A DNA stretch of 64,000 nt from Flavobacteriaceae bacterium. GTDB taxonomy: Bacteria > Bacteroidota > Bacteroidia > Flavobacteriales > Flavobacteriaceae. This document shows positions 1 through 8,786 of this stretch, one piece after another. A model generated the notes under the pieces. It had not been told where the DNA came from and searched no databases. It saw only the letters and a program-made list of their open reading frames with translations. The stretch is from positions 1 to 64,000 of the forward strand of contig CANFNV010000001.1 of the NCBI GenBank assembly GCA_947448525.1. The letters run 5' to 3'. Position numbers and translations under genes: made by a program. The first letter of the stretch is position 1, and each line of letters opens with the position of its first letter.

Positions 1-3000
1 AAAGTTGATGAAACCGCAGGTACGGTAGCAGTTAATGCTAATGTTTTAGCAGTAGCCGATGAACCAACACCATTTTTAGCTTTGACACTTATTGAACAAG
101 GTCCAGAAACGCCCTCAAAATTTACAGATATTATTCTATCTGTTGCAGAGTTGCCTGAAACAACATTAACTCCAGTTGGCAATGTCCATTCATAAGAAGT
201 TGCTAATGCAGAAACTCCAGCTGTCAATGTAAATGCTGTACTTGTTCCTGCATATTTACTAATATTTGTAATTGCTGTAGCTGAAACTCCATCAGTCATA
301 ACTAATGTAGTTGGTACAGCAGGCAAAGCTTTTGTAAGTGCTAATGATTTAGCTACACTATTACATCCATTTAAATTTACCGATTGAACTGTTATAGATC
401 CAATAGTTCCTGCGCCTGAAGCTACATTGTTAAAGTCAACAACAACACTTGAAGTACCTTGACCAGAAACAATATTTACACCTGTTGGAACAGTCCATAA
501 ATAAGAAGCAGCACCAACGACATCAGCTGTAGAATAAGTAGCTGTTGTTGTTGTTCCAACTAAAGCACCTTGAGCAGCAGTACCTGTTAATGTAGTAGGA
601 GTGGTTGGTAAAGCAAGTACATTAACTGTAATTTTTGCTTTTGCACTTTCAGTACCATTTGAATAAACTTCAGAAACAGCATAAACTTTAGAAGGGGAAG
701 CAACAGTTGTTGTAGCAGGACTTGGAGCACCAGTAGTAATAAGTGTATATGTTGGAACTGCAGTAGTACCTCCAACAGTAAACCATTTTAAAGTATTACC
801 AGCATGAACTGAAGCTGTTAATGGAGTTGCAGTTGCACCTTTACATAAATTCACTACAGCTGTTACCGTTGGGGCAACAACAGTAGGAGTAGGTTTTGTA
901 AAGTAAATATTGTCAAGATAAACAACACTTCCTGAAGGAGAACCAACAAGTTTAAATTGTTGAACAGCAGTTAAGGCAAGTGTATTGTATGATGACATTG
1001 GAATATTAACAGAATTCCATCCATTTTGAGTTAGAGAAACTGAAACAGCTTGCTCAGCTGGTGGAACTCCAACTGGTGCAGAATCTATTAAATAAAATTC
1101 TAATGTTGTACAATTTGGTGTCCAAATATCAGCATGCAAAGTAGTCATTGCTGAAACATTAATATTACTTGCTAATTGAACTCCTTGATATGATAAATTA
1201 GCAACCTTCAAAGTATTATTTCCTGGAGTTCCTATTTGCACTATAGTTGGAGCTATATATCCTCCTGGTTGTCCCCAATATGGATAAGAAGCACCACCTT
1301 CATTTGTATAGGCATCACTAAATACAGATAAAACTCTATCTGCAGGAACTGTTGGTGTTGGAGCGGCTGTTGCAGGAGGTGGGAAAGAAACCACAAAAGT
1401 TGTAGCGATAACCCCTGAACCGTATGCACCAGCAGCAGCTTGAGTTGCTGTAATGGTTGTGCTTCCTCCTCCCACAATAGTAACTGTGTTTCCGCTAATA
1501 GTAGCTACTGCTGTATTACTACTTGTATAGGTAAAAGCACCAGTACTATTACTCGTTGGAGCTGTTAAAGCAAAATCTGCATCCCCTAAAACTTTGTTAG
1601 GTACAGTAAAGTTTGTAATGGTTGGAGAAGGTTGAGCAGTAGTTGGTCTCCAAAAATAGATATTATCAAAATATATTGAATTTGATTCACCATGATAAAC
1701 AAATCCTGGTTTTTCAAATTTCATTTGTCTTACAGTAGCTAAATTTCTTGCAGGAAAATCAGTACTTAAAGTAATATCATAACTATTCCATCCTGAAAGT
1801 GTTGGAGTAAGAGTAATATTATTTTCACCTGTAGCATCAATAATCGAAAATAAGAAAGGAGAAACATTTGGTGTCCAAACATCAATGTGTAATTTAGTCA
1901 TACCCAAAACACTTGTACCAGGAATATCTCCATTAGGAACTAAATTTAAACCTTCATAATCTAAATTAGTATATTTGATTGTATTATCTGCACTTGTGCC
2001 AAGTTGTACTTCATTAAAAAGTGTTCCTTGACCCCAACCAGGATATAATTCTACTCCAGATAAAGCGGAACTTGAATAAGCGCCAGTGTAAACCGCTTTT
2101 ACATCCCATGCATTTCTACTAGGAGGTGTTGGAGCAGCTGTAGTTGGAGCTTGTGCTATAGGAGCAGTAACTACAAAACTAGTAGTAATTGTTCCACTTA
2201 AATAATTCCCTGAAGCAGCTTGAGTAGCTGTTATAGTAGTAGATCCTTGACCTACAATATGAATAGTACTTCCGCTAATTGTTGCAACACTTGTATTGCT
2301 ACTTGTGTATGTAAAAGCCCCTGGGCTGTTTGTAGTTGGTGCAGTAATTGTAAAATCAGAACTTCCTTCTTGTTTTGAAGCTATAGAAAAGTTAGACAAT
2401 GCAGGAGCAACAGCTATTACTTGATTACCAAAATACATATTATCTATGTAAGCCGTTCCATTATTATTTCCTACAAGAATAATTTGTGCAATGTGCGCTC
2501 TTGTAGTCAATCCTGTAAAATCAGACAATAATAAATTATAACTATTCCAACCATTTTGTGTGGGAGTTAAATTAATCTGATGTTCCCTATCATCTCCACC
2601 ACCATAGGCACCATCAGCGCCAAAGTCAACTAATTTAACACCGAAAGAGGTCATATTTGGAGTAAACATATCAACATGAAACAAGTTCATTACAGATGCA
2701 TTAATAGGGCTTGAAACCATTTCAATACCTACAAAAGTTAGATTAGAATACTTGAGAGTGTTATTCGATCCAATAACTATAGGCGTTAATGTTGCAGCCG
2801 ACCAACCTGTTGCAAAAGTATCTACAGTTGTAAAAACATCGTATGCTTGATACGAATCTGTATACAATGCGATAAGATTGTTACTAGATATTGTAGGGTT
2901 TGGAGCCGCTGGAGGAGTTACTTCAAGTGTAGCTGAAATAGTTCCTGAACCATACGAACCAGATGCTGCTTGAGTAGCAGTAATAACTGTTGATCCAATT

Positions 3001-3689
3001 CCAATAATGGTTACAGTACTTCCAGAAACTGTTGCTACACTAGTATTACTACTTGTATATGAGAAAGAACCTGAACTGTTACTAGTGGGTGCTGTTAAAC
3101 TAAAAGGCGCAGACGTAGACGTTTTATTTGCAATAGAAAAATCACTTAAGGTTGGAACATTTGCTGGTTTCCAAAAATAAATATTATCTAAATATATTGA
3201 ATTTGATTCAGCATGATATGCAAAACCTGGTTTCTCAAATTTAAATTGAATAATATTATTCAAAGTTCTTCCAGCACTAGAATATTGAGTTAAATCAATA
3301 TCAAAACTATTCCAACCTGATAAAGTTGGAGTTAATGTTACAGCACTTTCACCGCCTGCTATTAAATAAACATTAAATGGAGAAACATTGGGTGTCCAAA
3401 CGTCAATATGCAATTTGGTCATTGTTGAAGCATTGATAGGCGAGTTAAATTGAACTCCTTGATAATCTAAGTTAGAATAATGCAAGGCAGTGTCTCCATC
3501 AAGGGTTACTTGCTCAAAAGTAGTTCCTTGTCCCCAATCCGGGAAGAAGTTGGCGCCTACATCACTGTAAGCTCCGCAGAAAACCGATATTACATCGGAA
3601 GCATTTCGAGTTGGTGCTGTTGGTGCAGCTCCTTGTGAAAATCCTAATGAAGTAGTAATTAAGATTAACAACAAAATAATTTTCTTCAT
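1..3689 (-). CDS. Large secreted modular surface protein (partial; C-terminus lies off the left edge), with alternating carbohydrate-binding-like jelly-roll and Ig-like (BIg2-like) modules
   Basis: Open frame from ATG at 3689 (complement) to base 1. Signal peptide MKKIILLLILITTSLGFSQG. Four copies of a motif like '..TLKYSNLDYQGVQ..INASTMTKLHIDVWTPN..ITLTPTLSGWNSYDI..IYLDNIYFWKP', separated by 'FTYTSSNTSVATISGSTVTIVG.GSTTITATQAASG.YGSGTI' modules. Absent from the ORF track because it runs off the edge. Confidence 0.85.
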   Translation of the reverse strand, partial: MKKIILLLILITTSLGFSQGAAPTAPTRNASDVISVFCGAYSDVGANFFPDWGQGTTFEQVTLDGDTALHYSNLDYQGVQFNSPINASTMTKLHIDVWTPNVSPFNVYLIAGGESAVTLTPTLSGWNSFDIDLTQYSSAGRTLNNIIQFKFEKPGFAYHAESNSIYLDNIYFWKPANVPTLSDFSIANKTSTSAPFSLTAPTSNSSGSFSYTSSNTSVATVSGSTVTIIGIGSTVITATQAASGSYGSGTISATLEVTPPAAPNPTISSNNLIALYTDSYQAYDVFTTVDTFATGWSAATLTPIVIGSNNTLKYSNLTFVGIEMVSSPINASVMNLFHVDMFTPNMTSFGVKLVDFGADGAYGGGDDREHQINLTPTQNGWNSYNLLLSDFTGLTTRAHIAQIILVGNNNGTAYIDNMYFGNQVIAVAPALSNFSIASKQEGSSDFTITAPTTNSPGAFTYTSSNTSVATISGSTIHIVGQGSTTITATQAASGNYLSGTITTSFVVTAPIAQAPTTAAPTPPSRNAWDVKAVYTGAYSSSALSGVELYPGWGQGTLFNEVQLGTSADNTIKYTNLDYEGLNLVPNGDIPGTSVLGMTKLHIDVWTPNVSPFLFSIIDATGENNITLTPTLSGWNSYDITLSTDFPARNLATVRQMKFEKPGFVYHGESNSIYFDNIYFWRPTTAQPSPTITNFTVPNKVLGDADFALTAPTSNSTGAFTYTSSNTAVATISGNTVTIVGGGSTTITATQAAAGAYGSGVIATTFVVSFPPPATAAPTPTVPADRVLSVFSDAYTNEGGASYPYWGQPGGYIAPTIVQIGTPGNNTLKVANLSYQGVQLASNINVSAMTTLHADIWTPNCTTLEFYLIDSAPVGVPPAEQAVSVSLTQNGWNSVNIPMSSYNTLALTAVQQFKLVGSPSGSVVYLDNIYFTKPTPTVVAPTVTAVVNLCKGATATPLTASVHAGNTLKWFTVGGTTAVPTYTLITTGAPSPATTTVASPSKVYAVSEVYSNGTESAKAKITVNVLALPTTPTTLTGTAAQGALVGTTTTATYSTADVVGAASYLWTVPTGVNIVSGQGTSSVVVDFNNVASGAGTIGSITVQSVNLNGCNSVAKSLALTKALPAVPTTLVMTDGVSATAITNISKYAGTSTAFTLTAGVSALATSYEWTLPTGVNVVSGNSATDRIISVNFEGVSGPCSISVKAKNGVGSSATAKTLALTATVPAVSST

Positions 3690-3710
3690 AATTTTTATGA
3701 TTTAAAAGTT

Positions 3711-3742
3711 GAAATGTAAACTTATACAATTTACTCAGCCAA
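3711..3742 (-). promoter_or_regulatory. Candidate Bacteroidota promoter: TTG (-33) N21 TACATTTC (-7-like) for the 1..3689 gene
   Basis: Complement reads TTG at 3742-3740, a 21 nt gap, then TACATTTC at 3718-3711, 7/8 match to TAnnTTTG. Confidence 0.45.
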
Positions 3743-3743
3743 C

Positions 3744-3757
3744 CGAAAACGTTTGCG
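3744..3757. promoter_or_regulatory. Candidate LacI-family operator palindrome CGAAAACGTTTGCG
   Basis: Near-perfect 14 bp inverted repeat with a central CG (one mismatch between arms), directly upstream of the candidate -33 TTG. Confidence 0.5.
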
Positions 3758-4093
3758 TATACAAAAACTATACATTGTAGATTTTATTTTTTACACAATA
3801 AAATCATCCTTTTAAAGTAAATGAAGAGTTAATTTTAATTCAATGTTTTCTAAATGATAAGTTAATGTTAAGGTGTTGTGGATATAATTTAGTTGTATTT
3901 AATAGTATCAAACCGACTAAATATACTTTTTTTTATATTAAAATTTATGAATACTAAAAAAAAGAGCATAATAAAATTAATTTATGATAATTATTAGAAT
4001 AAGACAAATTAAACAAAAACATTGAATTATTAGTAAAAGTTAAAACTAAACATAATTCAATTAAGAAGATAATTTAAACTAAAATCATAAATA

Positions 4094-5287
4094 TTAATCA
4101 ATTAGTATTTTTTTAGTTACTCTTTTATTTGAAGTTTGTAAAACGCCTAAATAAATTCCTTTTGGCAAACTCGAAATTGAAACAGATTCGATTAGCTTAG
4201 CATTTGAAACAGGAAATTTCAAAACTTCTTTTCCCTCAATATTAATAATAGAAAAAGTGTATTCTCTTTCAGTTAAAGAACCCATATTAATATTCAAACT
4301 GTCTTTTGATGGGTTCGGAAAAAAACTAACATTAAAATCCGATTCATTTTTTGGACTTGACAATGTGTTGGCTTGAGAAAAATGTAAAGTTGCACCAATG
4401 GTAGCCTTAGCCACATTATAATTATAAACTGTATCCATATTAATTAAAAAATCGGAGTTGGTATGTTTGTGAGTTGTTTCATTAGTTTCGAAAAAACCAG
4501 TTATGATTTCATCATTGCTTTGAAATGGCATATAATCCGAAGAATAGGCCCTATCTAAAAAAGTATTTAGCGGAGAGTATAATGTTACACAATTCATCAA
4601 CTGAGTTGTCATAGTTGATGATGCAGCATTATTGGTAGATGGATTGGCACTCATATCTCTTTCACAAGTAATTGTGTTATTAGTCATTCCAGCCACACCA
4701 CCAACTTCATCTAAATTAAATACCAATCTAATATTCATCTTGGGATTAGTCCCATTTACTACAGACGAAACATAATGTTGACTTCCGAACAATCCATCTT
4801 CTTCTCCACTAAAATTTATAAATTTAATAGAATACTCTGTTGGGATATTAGCCAACAAACGAGCCGTTTCTAAAATACAAGCGACACCACTTCCGTTATC
4901 ATTTGTTCCAGTTCCTCCTATTGAATCGTAATGTCCGCAAACAATTACATAAATATTTGGATAAAGCGTCCCGATTTTGGTTACAACCAAATTTTTTACA
5001 ACATCTGAAGCTCCTGCATAAGTATATGGATCCTCTTGGATTTGATTTATTGTATACCCATAACTCAAATAGTTACTTTTTAACCAATTCAACGTATTTT
5101 GTAACTGAACGGTTCCTCTTCTTTTCATACCAAATGCCTCAAATTCGGTTAAATTATTTGTAATATTTGTCTGTGAACATTGATTAACCACATCGGCATA
5201 TGCTTGAACAAAATTCTGGCCAAAAGATTGATTAGCAATCGATAATATAAAGAGTAAAAAAAATAATGTTTTCGTATTGAAATTCAT
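4094..5287 (-). CDS. M28 family metallopeptidase with T9SS type A C-terminal sorting domain
   Basis: Signal peptide; 'VIVCGHYDSIGGTGTNDNGSGVACILETARLL' and 'INFSGEEDGLFGSQHY' M28 zinc-ligand motifs; C-terminal 'FFPNPSKDSLNI...LPKGIYLGVL..NKRVTKKILID'. Confidence 0.9.
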   Translation of the reverse strand: MNFNTKTLFFLLFILSIANQSFGQNFVQAYADVVNQCSQTNITNNLTEFEAFGMKRRGTVQLQNTLNWLKSNYLSYGYTINQIQEDPYTYAGASDVVKNLVVTKIGTLYPNIYVIVCGHYDSIGGTGTNDNGSGVACILETARLLANIPTEYSIKFINFSGEEDGLFGSQHYVSSVVNGTNPKMNIRLVFNLDEVGGVAGMTNNTITCERDMSANPSTNNAASSTMTTQLMNCVTLYSPLNTFLDRAYSSDYMPFQSNDEIITGFFETNETTHKHTNSDFLINMDTVYNYNVAKATIGATLHFSQANTLSSPKNESDFNVSFFPNPSKDSLNINMGSLTEREYTFSIINIEGKEVLKFPVSNAKLIESVSISSLPKGIYLGVLQTSNKRVTKKILID

Positions 5288-5308
5288 ATAAAGTATGTTT
5301 TAAATTAA

Positions 5309-6808
5309 TTATTTAATAAGTTTCAATTTCTTTAAAACAGAATTTGATACTTGATTAAATTCTTCAGAAATAGCAAGCTTATAATTTACAAACAAGTAAA
5401 AGATGGTAATTAAAATGGATTTTAAAATAATATTAATGATCGGTGAAATGGCGATTGTTCCAAAAAAAAATCCATCTAAAGTAAAATCCCAAAAGTAAAA
5501 AATTAAAAAACAAACTGCTAAAATCCCTAAAGAATAAATTGTTTTGATTGTAAATGGATATAAATTCATCTTCTTAACCACAAAAATCAATTTAATTGTA
5601 TTGTAAATAGCTACCGTAATCAAGGTTGCCAATGCAGAACCAAAAATTCCATACCTAGGAATCAATATCATATTCAATCCAATCATTAAGAAAACCGTAA
5701 CAACACCAAATAACAATACGGACTTGTAATGTTTTGTATTTACAATTATCGAGTTATTATTTCCTAAAAGTACATCATAAAACTTGGATAATCCAATCAT
5801 AAAAACGACACTTATACCACCGCTGTAATTATTAGGAATTAAAAGATATAATTGCTTGATATTTAAGAAAATTAATAGCATCAAAAAACCTCCAATCAAT
5901 TGAAGATTAATTGCACTTTTTTTATACAAATCGTTTAACTCGTCGTATTTATTTTCTACGATTAATTTTGCTGTAATAGGCGCCACAATTTGAGTCATGG
6001 CCCTACTTGGAACCGCAATTACAGTTGCAATAAATATCGCTACAGCATACAACGCATTTTGACTAATTTCTTTGTAGAGTGGAATCATCACTTTATCAAA
6101 ATCGACTAACATTACTGCTACTCCACCCGACACTATAATAAAAAAAGAATAGTGAACGATTTCTTTCAAATTTTCTGGAACCACAAATCTAAAAACAGGC
6201 CTTTTCACTGAAAAAGCATACCATTTCATTCCAATAAGTTGTGCCAAATACGATAATGCTATTCCATAAACACAAGTATTTTTGGTAATCCAATCCAAAT
6301 GAACTGCTATAAGCAAAATCATAATTATCAGTCGGTACAGTACTTCACTAATTAAGTTTCCAACCACCGATTTCATATGAACTTTTACCCAAGCATAAAA
6401 GACCTCAAAATACGCCATAAATAATCCAACTACAGGAATCAACCAAAAGAACGGTTTTAATGATGGATTTTCGATTACCCAACCGTTTGAAATTGGAGAA
6501 TAAAAAAAGTAAAACAATAAACTAATTGGAACTATTAAGAAAAAAGGAAAAAATAACATAAAAGTTAGAAATTCCTCTCTTTTTTGTTCTGTTTTATAAT
6601 GTGAGAAGAATCGTAACAAGGTACTTTGAGCACCAAACGCCATAAAAGGCATCATTAAATTGGCGCCCGAAAGAATAGTTGACACAATTCCGTAGTGCAT
6701 TTTACCAAGAAAATTAGTGTATAAAAACAATGCATTAATAGCTCCAATACCAAATCCGAAGAAGGTGATAAAGGTGTTTTTAATTGATTGTGATTGTACG
6801 ATTCCCAT
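5309..6808 (-). CDS. Oligosaccharide flippase / polysaccharide biosynthesis (MATE/Wzx-like) membrane protein
   Basis: About 500 aa with many TM segments; N-terminal 'SIKNTFITFFGFGIGAINALFLYTNFL' typical of flippases. Confidence 0.8.
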   Translation of the reverse strand: MGIVQSQSIKNTFITFFGFGIGAINALFLYTNFLGKMHYGIVSTILSGANLMMPFMAFGAQSTLLRFFSHYKTEQKREEFLTFMLFFPFFLIVPISLLFYFFYSPISNGWVIENPSLKPFFWLIPVVGLFMAYFEVFYAWVKVHMKSVVGNLISEVLYRLIIMILLIAVHLDWITKNTCVYGIALSYLAQLIGMKWYAFSVKRPVFRFVVPENLKEIVHYSFFIIVSGGVAVMLVDFDKVMIPLYKEISQNALYAVAIFIATVIAVPSRAMTQIVAPITAKLIVENKYDELNDLYKKSAINLQLIGGFLMLLIFLNIKQLYLLIPNNYSGGISVVFMIGLSKFYDVLLGNNNSIIVNTKHYKSVLLFGVVTVFLMIGLNMILIPRYGIFGSALATLITVAIYNTIKLIFVVKKMNLYPFTIKTIYSLGILAVCFLIFYFWDFTLDGFFFGTIAISPIINIILKSILITIFYLFVNYKLAISEEFNQVSNSVLKKLKLIK

Positions 6809-6820
6809 TTTTTTTTTAAG

Positions 6821-8119
6821 TTATGAGTTATGAGTTATGAGTTTTGATAACTTCTCCGTTAAACTCTTTCGAGAATACTGTTGCAAACCTACTGGATGAA
6901 TGTGTAATTTTCTCTCTAAATAAAATTCAAAATAAGAAACAATAGTGTTTTTCAAACGCTCTTTTTCAACATAAGTAAAGAAATTACCTGTATTGGTAGA
7001 TGAAATAATTTCGGCAAAATCAGAATCTTTGGGTCCAATAGCTATAATGGGTCTTTCAGAAACCATATACTCAAACAATTTACCAGGAATAATACTTTTC
7101 GTTTCAGGCGAATCGATTTCAATTAAAAGTAATACTTGCGATTTTCTTTGTTCTACAATTGCTTCAGAATGTGAAATATACCCAAGATTATTGCAATACG
7201 TTTCTAATTGAAATTTTCTAAGACTATCTAAAATTTCTTGACTTATTTTTCCGATTAATTTCAACTGGAAATGTGCTGCGAATAATGAATTTTCACTAAT
7301 TAATTCCCGCAAGACTTCCCACAAAACTTTTGGATTTCTATCGGATAAAAACGAACCAATATGAGCCATTGTAAACTTTTCGTCCAATGATTGTTTGGCT
7401 GCATTTTCAAAATCATAACCGTTAGTAATCACTTCTATCGGTGTATGTGTGAATAACATGAATTCCGCTTTGGTGGTTTTACTTGTCACTATAATCATAT
7501 CAGCCGAATTCAGAACATTTCTTTCTAATTGCATGTGTTTTTTTTTGGCATACGAAGACAATTTTAATGCTTTGTGGTAGCCAATAGTTGTCCAAGGATC
7601 TCGAAAATCAGCAAACCATTTTACATTCAAATCTTGTTTTAATTTTAAACCAATTAAATGCAATGAATGAGGAGGTCCCGAAGTAACAACAGTATCAATA
7701 TTGTTTTCTTGAATGTATTTAGAAAGAAATTTCACCGAGGGATTTATCCAATATTTTCGTGCATCAGGTATAAATAAATTTCCTCTAATCCAGAGCATTG
7801 CTTTTTCTAAAAATGATTGCTTTTTCTTGTTTGGAATTATTCCGGAGCTTATTTTTTTTGTTTTATTTTTAGATAAAAATCCAGCTAAATGATACGGTTC
7901 AAATATTTTGTTTTTAAGGATAATTGCTTTATCGGAAACCTCATTAATCAAATCTTCATCTACAATTGGATAAGTTGGATTTTCAGGAACATAAACAATA
8001 GGTTGAATATTAAAATCAGGTAAATACTTTACAAACTTTAACCAACGTTGCACTCCTGGTCCGCCTGCTGGTGGCCAATAGTAAGTAATGATTAGGAGTT
8101 TTTTTGGTTCGGTTTTCAA
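6821..8119 (-). CDS. Glycosyltransferase family 4 (GT-B fold)
   Basis: N-term 'KKLLIITYYWPPAGGPGVQRWLKFVKYLPDFNIQPIVYVPENPTYPIVDEDL'; C-term 'GKLFEYMVSERPIIAIGPKDSDFAEII'. Confidence 0.85.
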   Translation of the reverse strand: MKTEPKKLLIITYYWPPAGGPGVQRWLKFVKYLPDFNIQPIVYVPENPTYPIVDEDLINEVSDKAIILKNKIFEPYHLAGFLSKNKTKKISSGIIPNKKKQSFLEKAMLWIRGNLFIPDARKYWINPSVKFLSKYIQENNIDTVVTSGPPHSLHLIGLKLKQDLNVKWFADFRDPWTTIGYHKALKLSSYAKKKHMQLERNVLNSADMIIVTSKTTKAEFMLFTHTPIEVITNGYDFENAAKQSLDEKFTMAHIGSFLSDRNPKVLWEVLRELISENSLFAAHFQLKLIGKISQEILDSLRKFQLETYCNNLGYISHSEAIVEQRKSQVLLLIEIDSPETKSIIPGKLFEYMVSERPIIAIGPKDSDFAEIISSTNTGNFFTYVEKERLKNTIVSYFEFYLERKLHIHPVGLQQYSRKSLTEKLSKLITHNS

Positions 8120-8121
8120 AT

Positions 8122-8589
8122 TTAGTAGTTAGATTTTTTATTAATTTTTTCTAACTCTTCAATATCCAATTGATCTTTTGGTCTGTTAGATGCTTTTTTG
8201 GCAATAATTAAATTATCATAATCTAAAAAGTAAACTGGAACACCATTAATTTCAGTAACGTATGCTTTTTCTAGAAGTTCTTGAAAATTATTGTTTTCTA
8301 GACCTTTAACGGAAGTCATTATATCTAATCGCAAATTAAAATTCAACGTAATATCCGTCCAACCTGGAATGAATTGCATTGTTTTAATATTTTCAAAATC
8401 TCCTATTCCTAATTGTTTTAATGCTTCTCTTAAATTTTCTCGATTCTCAATGGAATCTTCAATAAAAATATCAATATCACCAGTATTTCGACCATAGCCA
8501 TATATATTGACAGCAAAGCCTCCAATAGTCAAGTATTTGACTTTATTCAAAGAAAAGTACTTCCAAATTTTAATTATTTGACTATTCAT
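8122..8589 (-). CDS. Nucleotidyltransferase-fold protein (MNT/DUF6036-like)
   Basis: 'YLTIGGFAVNIYGYGRNTGDIDIFIED' matches the GG..x..DxD core of NTase-fold proteins. Confidence 0.75.
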   Translation of the reverse strand: MNSQIIKIWKYFSLNKVKYLTIGGFAVNIYGYGRNTGDIDIFIEDSIENRENLREALKQLGIGDFENIKTMQFIPGWTDITLNFNLRLDIMTSVKGLENNNFQELLEKAYVTEINGVPVYFLDYDNLIIAKKASNRPKDQLDIEELEKINKKSNY

Positions 8590-8593
8590 TTAA

Positions 8594-8752
8594 TTATTTT
8601 GATATTTTTTTTGCTGTTTTCAAAAGATAGGAAATTTCAATAATAGCCATCAGTTTTTCAAAGCGCTGTTGTGGCGTCATCTTTCTTACTTCTTCAATGT
8701 ATCGTGCTTCCATTAATTTTGGATGCTCATGATTTAGCGTGGTTGGCTTCAT
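8594..8752 (-). CDS. Small 52 aa protein upstream of the nucleotidyltransferase
   Basis: ATG at 8752 (complement): MKPTTLNHEHPKLMEARYIEEVRKMTPQQRFEKLMAIIEISYLLKTAKKISK*. Ends 5 nt before the NTase start. Below the ORF-track length cut-off. Confidence 0.65.
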   Translation of the reverse strand: MKPTTLNHEHPKLMEARYIEEVRKMTPQQRFEKLMAIIEISYLLKTAKKISK

Positions 8753-8786
8753 ATAAATTAAAAATAATAAGTCAAATTTACGAAAT

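Noticed and set aside
587-775. Track ORFs 587..775(-) and 1253..1477(-)
   Set aside because: Out-of-frame Leu/Gln-rich readings inside the real 1..3689(-) coding frame.
900-3600. Long-range DNA similarity at 3.3, 1.9 and 1.2 kb considered as a mobile element or duplication
   Set aside because: Explained by repeated protein modules within one coding frame; no terminal inverted repeats or transposase.
4903-5163. 86 aa plus-strand ORF antisense to the M28 peptidase
   Set aside because: No family resemblance; opposite strand clearly coding with catalytic motifs.
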